A stretch of 38,372 nt of DNA from contig NZ_JAQIBL010000162.1 in assembly GCF_027859075.1 (NCBI RefSeq), positions 1 through 38,372 on the forward strand. Direction: 5' to 3'. Of this stretch, positions 28,468 through 36,283 are shown one piece after another. Below the pieces are notes generated by a model. The model did not search any database. It was not told the origin of the DNA and saw only the letters and a list, made by a program, of their open reading frames with translations. Position numbers and translations under genes: made by a program. The DNA comes from Oceanispirochaeta sp. (GTDB lineage: Bacteria > Spirochaetota > Spirochaetia > DSM-2461). Every line of letters starts with the position of its first letter. Position 1 is the first letter of the stretch.

Positions 28468-29678
28468 AGCAGATCCTCGACAGAGAGGGCGATGGCAGAC
28501 CGGACATTCCGATGGCTCATGCTGTGTTTATCAGCCAGTGCTCTGATATCTTCATACTCGGGTTTCCACCGCCCCGCACCCTTCTCACCGGTCCCTAATT
28601 TGATTCGGACTGGACCGAGGGGGGTCTCTATCTTCCTGGTTTCCCGAGGGAGCATCAGCTTCTGAACAGGCATCATCCTTATACCGAATGTAGACGAATG
28701 TTCAAAGAGCGCCTCTATGACCTGAGACTCTTCCTTTTTACCTGTCAAAACCGATATTTGAACGGCAGGACGGGATTTCTTCATCATGATGGAAGTAAAT
28801 GTTACATCCAGGGCGCCTTTCTCCAGGAGAACCGACATAAGGACTTCCAGATCCTCAGCCACCATATCATCAATATTGCACTCTATCAGGAGGTTTTCTT
28901 CTCTCAGATAATTCTGATCTGCAACAGATTCAGACTCTCCCAGCATGGCCCTCAGAACATTGGGGATTTTAAAATCTTTGAAACCCAGGCCATATCCGAC
29001 TTTACTCACGGTTATTTCAGGATTCTCGGTAAACTCATCCACCATGGCTGCCAGAATGGCCGCACCCGTTGGTGTGGTAGTTTCCGAATCAACCCCACCG
29101 TAGCGGCAGGGGATTCCTTTCAGAATTTCAGTTGTAGCCGGCGCGGGAACTGGAAAAGTACCATGGGCGCATTCGACAAAACCTCCGCCTACCTGAACAG
29201 GGGAAGAGATGATCCGGTCGACCTTCAGATAGTCAAAACAGACGGCAGCCCCGACTATATCAACGATGGAGTCAGTAGCCCCTACCTCATGAAAGTGAAC
29301 CTCATCGATGGTAGTGCCGTGAACCTTTGCTTCGGCCTCTGCTATGCGTTGAAAGATTTTAAGAGACAACTCTCTGACCCGATCACTCAAAGGACTGGAT
29401 TCCAGAATATGTTTGATATCATGGAGGTTCCTGTGATGATGATGATGGTCACTATCAGATTCATCATGATGGTGATGTACCAACAGCTCTACATCGGCTT
29501 TGATACCGGTAATCCCCATTTTCTGGGTTGTTTCAAATGTCAGGCGAAATTCTTCATCTATGTGAAGACCCGACAATTCTTTTATAAGATAGTCCCTGGG
29601 AACACCCAGATCAACCATCACAGCTAAATTCATATCTCCGCTGATACCGCTGAAGCAATCATAATATAAAACTTTCAT
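28464..29678 (-). CDS. larC: Nickel insertase LarC (single continuous frame)
   Basis: CTP-dependent cyclometallase that inserts Ni into the pincer nucleotide. 404 residues from the ATG at 29678. Begins KVLYYDCFSGISGDM, typical of LarC. It carries two histidine runs (68-71 and 78-82) in an acidic loop, a likely nickel store. The C-terminal LarC2 part (LLIECNIDDMVAEDLEVLM, PETRKIETPLGPVRIKLG-like region) follows in the same frame, unlike L. plantarum, where a frameshift joins the halves. No strong SD; a GTG at 29693 is an alternative. Divergent from the DeoR gene. Confidence 0.95.
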   Translation of the reverse strand: MKVLYYDCFSGISGDMNLAVMVDLGVPRDYLIKELSGLHIDEEFRLTFETTQKMGITGIKADVELLVHHHHDESDSDHHHHHRNLHDIKHILESSPLSDRVRELSLKIFQRIAEAEAKVHGTTIDEVHFHEVGATDSIVDIVGAAVCFDYLKVDRIISSPVQVGGGFVECAHGTFPVPAPATTEILKGIPCRYGGVDSETTTPTGAAILAAMVDEFTENPEITVSKVGYGLGFKDFKIPNVLRAMLGESESVADQNYLREENLLIECNIDDMVAEDLEVLMSVLLEKGALDVTFTSIMMKKSRPAVQISVLTGKKEESQVIEALFEHSSTFGIRMMPVQKLMLPRETRKIETPLGPVRIKLGTGEKGAGRWKPEYEDIRALADKHSMSHRNVRSAIALSVEDLL

Positions 29679-29751
29679 GGAAACAGAATACACATGAGAG
29701 GAAGAGAACTCAATATATTATTTATTTATTAATCATTTTTCTGATTGAATC

Positions 29752-29781
29752 CACCACATATCACCACAAATCACCATGATT
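29752..29781. promoter_or_regulatory. Three 10-base direct repeats, candidate operator
   Basis: CACCACATAT, CACCACAAAT, CACCATGATT in exact tandem, one helical turn apart, so the CACCA half-sites lie on one face of the DNA. The last copy runs two bases into the -35 hexamer at 29780. It lies between larC and the DeoR-family gene and could bind that regulator. Confidence 0.5.
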
Positions 29782-29807
29782 GACAGAATCTCATATTCCT
29801 CTATAAA
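29780..29807 (+). promoter_or_regulatory. Sigma-70-type promoter of the DeoR-family gene
   Basis: TTGACA (29780-29785), 16 bases, TATAAA (29802-29807). A start of transcription near 29813-29815 would leave almost no leader before the ATG at 29817. The ATG at 29808 directly abuts the -10 box and would not be in this transcript. Confidence 0.7.
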
Positions 29808-29816
29808 ATGATCAAT

Positions 29817-30596
29817 ATGTCAGAAAAGCAGCTGCAGGCAGAGAGACATCAACTCATTCTCGGGATTCTCGATGAGGAGAGTTCCGCCCAGGTGGATGAA
29901 TTGAGCCGGAGATTCGAGGTATCAAAGAATACGATACGCCGAGATCTCAATATCCTGGAAGAACTGGGATTTCTCATCCGCTCCAAGGGAGGAGCCGTCA
30001 AGTCCCGAACACAGCAGTCTCCCCGTTCCTTTGATGAACGGCAGATCCTCAACCGGAGCTGTAAAAAGAGTATTGCCCGGAAGGCGGCAGAACTTATCCT
30101 GGAGGGAGAAACGATCATCCTGGCTTCGGGTACCAGCACACTCGAACTGGCAGGATATCTGAAAAACAGAGATCATCTGACTGTTATAACAAACTCTTTG
30201 GATATTGCTCAGGTTCTCTCGGATGAGAAAAGACTGACACTGATCCTTTGCGGTGGGATCTATGATTCCCAATCCCGCTCCATGATCGGTATGCCTGCAG
30301 AACTATTTTTCCGGGATATCCATGTGGATAAGCTGTTCATGGCTGTGAAGGCTCTGGATGAAGAAGGCATATACGACATGAATATGAAAGAAACACCGGT
30401 CAAACAATCCATGATCCGTACCGCAGAAGAGCTTGTTGTCCTGGCGGATCACACAAAAATCGGCAAAAAATCCCTGAACAGAATTGAACCGCTCTTCCGG
30501 ATAGATTCCATCATCTGTGATGTTCTACCCCCGGAACATCTGCTTGTTTCTTTCCGGTCCGCCGGTATCGATATCATTGTATCATCAGAGGAATAA
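29817..30596 (+). CDS. DeoR-family transcriptional regulator
   Basis: 259 residues. N-terminal winged helix about 8-60 (ERHQLILGILDEES; VDELSRRFEVSKNTIRRDLN, the DeoR signature) and a C-terminal sugar-phosphate-binding DeoRC domain (GETIILASGTSTLELAGYLK, the ITNS motif in VITNSLDIAQVL, FMAVKALDEEGIYD, ADHTKIGKKS). The effector is usually a phosphorylated sugar or small metabolite; here unknown. Start chosen at 29817 because of the promoter geometry; the ATG at 29808 is the alternative. It ends three bases before the nickel/cobalt-type permease gene and diverges from the lar genes, so it may control both. Confidence 0.9.
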   Translation: MSEKQLQAERHQLILGILDEESSAQVDELSRRFEVSKNTIRRDLNILEELGFLIRSKGGAVKSRTQQSPRSFDERQILNRSCKKSIARKAAELILEGETIILASGTSTLELAGYLKNRDHLTVITNSLDIAQVLSDEKRLTLILCGGIYDSQSRSMIGMPAELFFRDIHVDKLFMAVKALDEEGIYDMNMKETPVKQSMIRTAEELVVLADHTKIGKKSLNRIEPLFRIDSIICDVLPPEHLLVSFRSAGIDIIVSSEE

Positions 30597-30599
30597 ACC

Positions 30600-31286
30600 A
30601 TGCAGGCAGAACTTTTTACATACGGAACCATAGTCACCCTGGCTTTTTTTCACACGGTTGTCGGACCGGATCACTACCTTCCTTTTATCGCGATGAGCCG
30701 TAATGCAGGCTGGTCGACCCGTAAAACTGCGGGTCTCACCATCATCTGCGGCCTTGGTCATGTTCTCAGTTCCGTCATTATCGGTCTTTCCGGCCTGGCC
30801 TTCGGTATAGCCATTTATAAATTGGAAGCGATCCAGTCGCACCGCAGTGATATTGCCGCCTGGCTTCTGATGATATTCGGTGCAGGATATGTGCTGTGGG
30901 GATACTACCTGAAAAGAAGACATCCCCATCATCATGGTCACGGCCACAGTCATGGTTACGGCTACAGCCATGAGAGCAGCGCGACTTCAAAGGAGGGGAA
31001 AAAAAGTCTGACTCCATGGGTCCTTTTTACCATTTTTGTATTTGGTCCCTGCGAAGTCCTGATTCCCATGCTTATGTATTACGCGGCTCAAAATAATATG
31101 AGTGGTATGGTGACGGCAACCATCCTGTTCGGTGTGACAACCATAGCGACAATGCTGGTCATCGTTCTGCTCACACTCCGGGGGATCAAGCTGATCAGGC
31201 TTCCCTTTCTGGAACATCACAGTCACACAGTTGCCGGGATTATTATCCTCCTGTCAGGTGCCGGGATAAAGTTCCTGGGACTATAA
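30600..31286 (+). CDS. Nickel/cobalt-type membrane permease with His-rich loop
   Basis: 228 residues with about six membrane segments (7-28, 45-68, 83-103, 137-160, 168-190, 203-226). HTVVGPDHYLPF in helix 1 resembles the metal signature of NiCoT/UreH/RcnA-like transporters, and GLGHVLSSVIIG the second His motif. A cytosolic loop reads HPHHHGHGHSHGYGYSHE, a likely Ni/Co binding or sensing segment. FGPCEVLIPML is typical of the UreH/sulfite-exporter-like group. Import or export cannot be told from sequence; next to lar genes, nickel supply is the simpler guess. Co-transcribed with the DeoR gene. Confidence 0.75.
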   Translation: MQAELFTYGTIVTLAFFHTVVGPDHYLPFIAMSRNAGWSTRKTAGLTIICGLGHVLSSVIIGLSGLAFGIAIYKLEAIQSHRSDIAAWLLMIFGAGYVLWGYYLKRRHPHHHGHGHSHGYGYSHESSATSKEGKKSLTPWVLFTIFVFGPCEVLIPMLMYYAAQNNMSGMVTATILFGVTTIATMLVIVLLTLRGIKLIRLPFLEHHSHTVAGIIILLSGAGIKFLGL

Positions 31287-31357
31287 GGGGAACGCATAGA
31301 CATTTCATGACCTTCATCTTACAATTTAATGGACTCATAACAGAAGGAGTTTTGCAT

Positions 31358-31810
31358 ATGAAATACCCGGTTGCAGAGAGTGCCTTGATAAAATGGAGCA
31401 CCGAAAGATTGCAGAAGATAGAGTTATCAGACACCGAAATCCACTACCGCTACCGTTTGGATGGCTCAACATGCAGCAATGGAGGAATGGAGTTTAAGGC
31501 GTATCTCCATGCCAGGATCAGCACAGCTCCCCATTCCATCATACAAAAAGCATGGATTGAAATTCCTAAAGAAGATCAGGTAACAGCGGCTCATATGTGC
31601 CGCTGCCCCAACAGGAATCCTAAGGAAGCACAGTCCTTCTTCGAAGATTTTAAAGAAGACGCGTTCTTTTCCGGAGAGTCACTAACAGAGACAATTTTGA
31701 TGGATATCCCCCTTAATCATGCGGGATGCCTCTGTTATAAACCGATGGTAGACCAGAAATGGAAGATGGCCCTGTCAACGATTCATTATGATAGACAACT
31801 CCTGGACTGA
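31358..31810 (+). CDS. Unknown Cys-rich soluble protein
   Basis: 150 residues from the ATG at 31358, which has AGAAGGAG eight bases upstream; the longer frame to 31307 has no SD. I recognise no family. It has six cysteines in three clusters: one in DGSTCSNGG, a pair in HMCRCPNRNP, and another pair in HAGCLCYKP, suggestive of metal or cluster binding. No signal peptide or membrane helix. It follows the permease gene by 71 bases on the same strand and precedes a flavodoxin-like gene, so a redox or metal role is possible. Confidence 0.55.
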   Translation: MKYPVAESALIKWSTERLQKIELSDTEIHYRYRLDGSTCSNGGMEFKAYLHARISTAPHSIIQKAWIEIPKEDQVTAAHMCRCPNRNPKEAQSFFEDFKEDAFFSGESLTETILMDIPLNHAGCLCYKPMVDQKWKMALSTIHYDRQLLD

Positions 31811-31855
31811 TGTAATAATTCTGCCGGAGAAATGGACTTCAATGAGGAGAAAATC

Positions 31856-32383
31856 ATGAAGGTAAGTGTAATTTCCTACTCCCTGACGGGGAATAATGAC
31901 AAACTGGCAGAGGCTCTAGCCTCTAGTCTTACAGCTCCCTATGTCAGAATCATAGATGTAGGTCAAAGATCAAACTGGAGAATAGCTGGGGACATGCTTT
32001 TTAAAAGGACTCCCCGGATATCTCCTGAGACTGTCGATCCAACCGGATCGGATCTGCTTCTGTTTGTAGGTCCCGTATGGATGGGACAGCCCGCCTCACC
32101 TTTCAGGACCATATTCAAGAGTTTGAAATCCCGAATGATTCCTTATGCCTTTGTCTCCATCAGCGGAGGAGCCCTCGGCCCCCATCCTAAGCTGGGAGCA
32201 GGACTTGAAAAAATGACAGGGAGGAAACCTGAGGCGGTGATGGATCTGCAGATTGCCAAACTCTTTTTGAAAGACACGAAACCAAACAGCAAAAATACAT
32301 CTGCTTATCAGCTCACGGATAAGGATGTGACTCTTCTGAAGGATATGGTCATGGAAGAAATCGGAGATCTTTTTAAATCATAA
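31856..32383 (+). CDS. Flavodoxin-like protein
   Basis: 175 residues from the ATG at 31856 (GAGGAG seven bases upstream). The N-terminus VSVISYSLTGNNDKLAEALA matches the phosphate-binding loop of the flavodoxin fold (usual T/S-x-T-G-N-T), which binds FMN. LLLFVGPVWMGQPASPFRT is the second flavin loop pattern (the GP-W-GQPAPP type). Probably an electron carrier or a small flavin reductase. It converges on the dehydrogenase gene with a 30-base gap. Confidence 0.75.
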   Translation: MKVSVISYSLTGNNDKLAEALASSLTAPYVRIIDVGQRSNWRIAGDMLFKRTPRISPETVDPTGSDLLLFVGPVWMGQPASPFRTIFKSLKSRMIPYAFVSISGGALGPHPKLGAGLEKMTGRKPEAVMDLQIAKLFLKDTKPNSKNTSAYQLTDKDVTLLKDMVMEEIGDLFKS

Positions 32384-32413
32384 TTCCTGTACCAATCTTG
32401 TCGATTCTTACCA

Positions 32414-33337
32414 TCAGTTTTCGTGCTCCACAGTGACGATTACATTCCCCTTCTTATGCCCGAGATCCACATAGCGGTGAGCCTCGACAATCTCATCCAT
32501 CCTGTAGCACCTGTCAATGACGGTTTTTAATTTCCCCTCAGCCATCAGCTCTCTGAGTAGGATCATATTTTCAGGTTCTCTATGACCTTTGACTGAAGTT
32601 GTCAGAACATTGATATAGCGACCCTTTTTCGTAAGTGACTTCCTGGCTTGGCGGGGAGGGAATTTCCCGACAGCATCAAAAATGACATCATATTGTTCGT
32701 TTCTCCCGGTAAAATCCTCTTGCGTGTAATCGATCTGAACCTCCGCACCCAGAGATTTCACCAGCTCAAGATTAGAACCGCTGCATACCGCCGTGACACG
32801 GGCTCCGAAATATCTGGCAAGCTGAACACCATAGGTCCCGACACTCCCCGAGGCTCCATAGATCAGAACGTTCTGCCCTCTCCGGATATCTGCTTTTCGC
32901 AGCATCAACAGGGCGATAATCCCCCCGTTAGTAACAGCTGCAGCCTCCTCCCAGGAAACCTGCTCAGGCTTCAGTGCCAGCATTCCTGTTTCAGGAAGGC
33001 ATATATACTGGGCATTGGCCCCGAATTTGAATCCGGTACTCCCGAAGACCTGATCTGCTCTTTTAAACTTTGTCACATTCCGTCCCATATCCTCAATTTC
33101 CCCAGCCAGATCCATTCCCAGTATGGGCTGTCTTGGCCTCAAAATTCCCAGAAAAATACGGGAAGGGATTATAGCGGCAAAGGGAACATCAAATCTTCTG
33201 ATCCTTGCATCTCCCACATGGACGGTGGTTGCCCGAATTTTGATCAGGACTTCATTGTCCCGGGGAGTTGGTTTCAGGACCTCTCTGATTTGAAGAACCT
33301 CGGGTGGTCCATATTTTGTACAAATGACTGCTTTCAT
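32414..33337 (-). CDS. MDR-family NAD(P)-dependent quinone-oxidoreductase-like dehydrogenase
   Basis: 307 residues of the medium-chain dehydrogenase/reductase superfamily. GroES-like N-domain (VICTKYGPPEVLQIREV; ILGMDLAGEIEDMG) and a Rossmann domain with LIYGASGSVGTYGVQLARYF. It lacks the Cys set of the structural zinc lobe and the catalytic zinc Cys/His pair, placing it with zinc-free quinone oxidoreductases and enoyl reductases. Substrate unknown. SD GAGGA is six bases from the ATG. Divergent from the sigma-54-promoted gene. Confidence 0.88.
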   Translation of the reverse strand: MKAVICTKYGPPEVLQIREVLKPTPRDNEVLIKIRATTVHVGDARIRRFDVPFAAIIPSRIFLGILRPRQPILGMDLAGEIEDMGRNVTKFKRADQVFGSTGFKFGANAQYICLPETGMLALKPEQVSWEEAAAVTNGGIIALLMLRKADIRRGQNVLIYGASGSVGTYGVQLARYFGARVTAVCSGSNLELVKSLGAEVQIDYTQEDFTGRNEQYDVIFDAVGKFPPRQARKSLTKKGRYINVLTTSVKGHREPENMILLRELMAEGKLKTVIDRCYRMDEIVEAHRYVDLGHKKGNVIVTVEHEN

Positions 33338-33496
33338 ATGATTTCCTCTGAACTTATATGAGATATGTTTGTATTGATGGGATGTCCAAAATGAATAAGA
33401 TGGTCATTTCCCCAATCTCAGGTAAAATTGACCTTACATCATAATCAACCACTTATTGGAGTCATTTCTGTTCCCCCCTCAGATACAAAATCAATT

Positions 33497-33512
33497 TTGG
33501 CACACAAATTGC
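33497..33512 (+). promoter_or_regulatory. Sigma-54 (-24/-12) promoter
   Basis: TTGGCAC (33497-33503), five bases, TTGC (33509-33512). This is the RpoN consensus TGGCAC-N5-TTGC with exact spacing; only the base after TTGC (G, not A or T) departs. Transcription should begin about 33524, 29 bases before the ATG at 33553. An activator of the NtrC type would be required. Confidence 0.75.
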
Positions 33513-33552
33513 GATAGGTACAGTGAACGTTTAATTTTTTTAGGACCAGAAG

Positions 33553-33996
33553 ATGACCAACCTTCTGAAACCAAAGGAGAACACTTTGCTGAACAAATAT
33601 GAATATGTCATTAAAACCTGTGATTATGTTGAACAATCTCTGACTGATCGCTATCCCTTTGTATCCTGCTGCACCAACTTCAATGATAAACTGGTTCAAT
33701 TGAACAGTTGCATTCCCTACCCGATTATGAAACTGCTTCACACCATCAGCCAGCAGAGTAGTTTTTTGGCTCATAACCAGGAATCCTGCCTCAACTGGGC
33801 CTCCTATGACTACGCCCTGAATCAAATTCACAATTGGCTGGGGATTCCCGTGATTTTTACGGTCCCCGATGAGATAAGGCAGAGCACTGCCATAAATGTG
33901 TCAGATGAACTGGAACCAAATGATAATGAGGCCAAGGATATCCTCCTGGCCATAGGAGTAAGCCTTGCCCGCTTAAGGATCGCCGGACTCCTGTGA
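33553..33996 (+). CDS. Unknown protein behind a sigma-54 promoter
   Basis: 147 residues; no family recognised. It has no signal peptide or membrane helix, is mostly helical at the N-terminus (LLNKYEYVIKTCDYVEQSL), and has five cysteines (CDY, SCCTN, NSC, ESC). The C-terminus ends in a hydrophobic helix (DILLAIGVSLARLRIAGLL). AGGA lies seven bases before the ATG. Sigma-54 control suggests a regulated function such as nitrogen or carbon use, motility or stress; nothing in the protein says which. Confidence 0.6.
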   Translation: MTNLLKPKENTLLNKYEYVIKTCDYVEQSLTDRYPFVSCCTNFNDKLVQLNSCIPYPIMKLLHTISQQSSFLAHNQESCLNWASYDYALNQIHNWLGIPVIFTVPDEIRQSTAINVSDELEPNDNEAKDILLAIGVSLARLRIAGLL

Positions 33997-34001
33997 AATA
34001 T

Positions 34002-34157
34002 ATGAGAAACCCCCTGCCGATTGTTCCACAGCTGAGCTGGATCAGTCGGTTCGAGGATTCCAGTCCACCAGGAACTCAAGTGGAAAAAGGTTTTAGTATT
34101 GCCGTGCCTGGAAAACAGAAATGTCTTTCACCAGGACAAATCATCCGTGACCGATGA
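34002..34157 (+). CDS. Possible small ORF, 51 residues
   Basis: ATG at 34002, five bases after the previous stop, to TGA at 34157: starts RNPLPIVPQLSWISRFED and ends CLSPGQIIRDR. No family recognised, no SD. Close spacing suggests it could ride on the sigma-54 transcript. It may equally be chance or a remnant. The rest of 33997-34190 holds nothing else I can support. Confidence 0.25.
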   Translation: MRNPLPIVPQLSWISRFEDSSPPGTQVEKGFSIAVPGKQKCLSPGQIIRDR

Positions 34158-34190
34158 GAAGTTTGAATCTGAACTTACAGTTTCTTTTTA

Positions 34191-34757
34191 TCAGAGATTG
34201 TGTCTGGAATTTCTTATATTCAACCCCTTAACAAAGAGCCAAAATGCTAAAAATATCTCATTTGATATTATCAGGACTAAAAAATAATCCAGGACGGTAA
34301 TATGAATATCAAATAGTTTCAGTACTGTTGAGATTGATAATGCCCCTATACCGGCGATTCCCCAAAGGCATATAAACCCAGGAATCAACTTTTGCCTATA
34401 CAATAAAAAATAAAATAGAAAGGCGCTGACAATAAATATATAAATATGAAAGTCATTATAAATGAGTGACCTTAAATCCTGTGTCGATGAACGTATAAAG
34501 AGGACTCCTCCTAAAATCATCAATCCGCCTTCAAGCACTTTAAGAATTAAATAGCTGATAGATAAAATAAAACTTGATTTTCTAAAGAGGGGGTACATGA
34601 GTAAAGCGATTCCTATAACAGCAATACCGCTTATAACATCAGCAAAGAGGACAAGAAACCTGGATTCTGTGATTGAACTGGCAATAACACCATAGGCTGC
34701 TAATATAAAAATACCGACTAAGATTGATCTGGTTTTATCAGAAACTCTCTGGTTCAT
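34191..34757 (-). CDS. DUF4386-like integral membrane protein
   Basis: 188 residues with about six hydrophobic helices (12-32, 38-58, 66-88, 102-118, 124-145, 153-178). The pattern SILVGIFILAAYGVIASSIT, FRKSSFILSISYLILKVLEG, LFIRSSTQDL and EIFLAFWLFVKGL resembles DUF4386 proteins, whose function is unknown. The N-terminus looks slightly shorter than usual. A good GGAAGGAG precedes the ATG. Base composition is visibly more AT-rich than the left part of the window. Confidence 0.6.
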   Translation of the reverse strand: MNQRVSDKTRSILVGIFILAAYGVIASSITESRFLVLFADVISGIAVIGIALLMYPLFRKSSFILSISYLILKVLEGGLMILGGVLFIRSSTQDLRSLIYNDFHIYIFIVSAFLFYFLLYRQKLIPGFICLWGIAGIGALSISTVLKLFDIHITVLDYFLVLIISNEIFLAFWLFVKGLNIRNSRHNL

Positions 34758-34875
34758 ATATCAGTCTCCTTCCTAAATGAGATTTAATATTTAATTCTCA
34801 CTTGTTATTATTAATATAGACGTTTACATTTTAGTTGATCAATTTTTTTATTAAAGCATCAGAAAGGAGCGATAC

Positions 34876-36120
34876 ATGATTTTGGATAAATTCTCCATAG
34901 GAACAGGAGATCGATTCGGGAAAGAAGCCACAGCTCAATTGGCCGCAGTCAGAATGGCGAATAAGGCTGGAAAAGAAATATCTATTGTCTGGAATAAATC
35001 ATACCGGGAACATGCCACTATCCACACAGAACCTTCATCTGTTCGGGTCATCGTAGACAAAACCATCAAGGAGACCGCCTGGGATGGGAGATATTACGTT
35101 GATGCTGATCATATCGGCTTGAAAACGGTAGATCTCTTTCTAGATTCATCTGATTTTTTCACCCTTGATGTGGCAGATTTCATCGGAGAAAAAGCATCCT
35201 CCGCAGATATCGAGAGCTTTGTTCAGGCAAACAGGAAGTATATAGGAACTCTGAAAGTTCCCGGAATCGAAAAAGCACTGGATGTCACAGAAAGTAAGAT
35301 CAGGCTCATTGCCGAACGTTATCTTTTTGCGATCAAAGAAGCCAAAAAAATCTATGATCATATACGGGAACACAAGGGAGTTGAGAACTTTGTGACTGAG
35401 GTTTCCATGGATGAAACTGCTGATCCCCAGACACCGGAAGAACTTCTTTTTATACTCTCAGCAATGGCTGCAGAACAAATTCCAGCCCAGACAATAGCAC
35501 CCAAATTTACAGGACGATTTAATAAGGGTGTTGATTATGTGGGTGACCTGGATAAATTCGATACAGAGTTCAATGATGATATCTGTGTCATAAAATGGGC
35601 CGTAAAGGAATTTGGATTACCCAAAAATTTAAAACTCAGCATCCATTCGGGTAGTGATAAATTCTCAATTTATCCCTCCATTAAAGCCAATATGATCAAG
35701 CACAATGCGGGTGTTCATATCAAAACAGCGGGGACCACATGGCTGGAAGAACTGATTGGACTGGCAGAAAGCGGAGGTGAAGGTCTTAAAATTGCGAAGG
35801 AGATATACGCATCATCCCTGGATCGATATGAAGAACTGGCAGAACCCTATAAGTCTGTTATCGACATTGACCGGGCTCAGCTGCCCACATCAGATGAAGT
35901 AAACCGATGGAGCAGTGATCAGTATACATCGGCTCTGCGGCATGATTTGTCGAATCCTTCCTACAATAGGCATCTCAGACAGCTTCTTCATGTGGGTTAT
36001 AAAGTAGCCTCCGAATTGGGTGACCGGTATTTGAAAGCGATCGATGAGAATTCAGATATTGTAGGCAGAAATGTGACGGAGAATTTGTTTGATCGTCATA
36101 TAAAGCCGTTGTTTCTTTAG
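34876..36120 (+). CDS. uxaE: Tagaturonate epimerase family protein (UxaE-like)
   Basis: 414 residues matching the UxaE family, which in Thermotoga interconverts D-tagaturonate and D-fructuronate in galacturonate use. Recognised segments: KFTGRFNKGVDYVGDLDKF, LKLSIHSGSDKFSIYPSI, GVHIKTAGTTWLEELIGLAE and RQLLHVGYKVASELGDRY. His, Asp and Lys in these blocks are likely metal or sugar ligands. AAAGGAG lies before the ATG. No other uronate gene is in the window. It is not a LarA (nickel-pincer) enzyme. Confidence 0.8.
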   Translation: MILDKFSIGTGDRFGKEATAQLAAVRMANKAGKEISIVWNKSYREHATIHTEPSSVRVIVDKTIKETAWDGRYYVDADHIGLKTVDLFLDSSDFFTLDVADFIGEKASSADIESFVQANRKYIGTLKVPGIEKALDVTESKIRLIAERYLFAIKEAKKIYDHIREHKGVENFVTEVSMDETADPQTPEELLFILSAMAAEQIPAQTIAPKFTGRFNKGVDYVGDLDKFDTEFNDDICVIKWAVKEFGLPKNLKLSIHSGSDKFSIYPSIKANMIKHNAGVHIKTAGTTWLEELIGLAESGGEGLKIAKEIYASSLDRYEELAEPYKSVIDIDRAQLPTSDEVNRWSSDQYTSALRHDLSNPSYNRHLRQLLHVGYKVASELGDRYLKAIDENSDIVGRNVTENLFDRHIKPLFL

Positions 36121-36126
36121 ACCTCA

Positions 36127-36154
36127 GAGGGTGATAAATATCTTAATCACCCTC
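36127..36154 (+). terminator. Weak terminator-like hairpin after uxaE
   Basis: GAGGGTGAT with ATCACCCTC, nine pairs, ten-base loop, seven bases past the stop. Followed by CTTTGG rather than a proper T run. Confidence 0.45.
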
Positions 36155-36241
36155 CTTTGGCAGTCGAGATAGTAAATTAATCAATTCAGAAAACAAAACG
36201 TCTCATCTACCATTGTTAGCCTTGATTAACACCAAGTCTTG

Positions 36242-36269
36242 TTGTATTTTTGATATAGTTAAATAATAT
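36242..36269 (+). promoter_or_regulatory. Candidate promoter of the FTR1-like gene
   Basis: TTGTAT (36242-36247), 16 bases, TAATAT (36264-36269). A start near 36276 would clip the CGGAG site, so usage is uncertain. It overlaps the inverted repeat at 36250-36272. Confidence 0.35.
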
Positions 36270-36272
36270 CAA
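36250..36272. promoter_or_regulatory. Inverted repeat in FTR1 promoter, candidate operator
   Basis: TTGATAT, nine bases, ATATCAA. It sits over the candidate -10 box, where a repressor would block transcription. For an iron permease a Fur- or DtxR-type metal repressor is the natural guess, but the sequence is not a standard Fur box. Confidence 0.35.
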
Positions 36273-36283
36273 CGGAGTATAGT

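Noticed and set aside
29401-29480. Microsatellite-like ATG/CAT repeat
   Set aside because: It is the coding sequence of the LarC His-rich loop, not a separate repeat element.
28698-29627. 309-codon open frame antisense to larC
   Set aside because: Lies wholly opposite a well-recognised gene, has no SD and a low-complexity Met/Ile run made by the complement of the His codons.
34876-36120. LarA-type nickel racemase missing from the lar cluster
   Set aside because: The blocks KFTGRFNKGVDYVGD and HSGSDKFSIYP belong to the UxaE family; no LarA His/Lys cofactor motifs are present.
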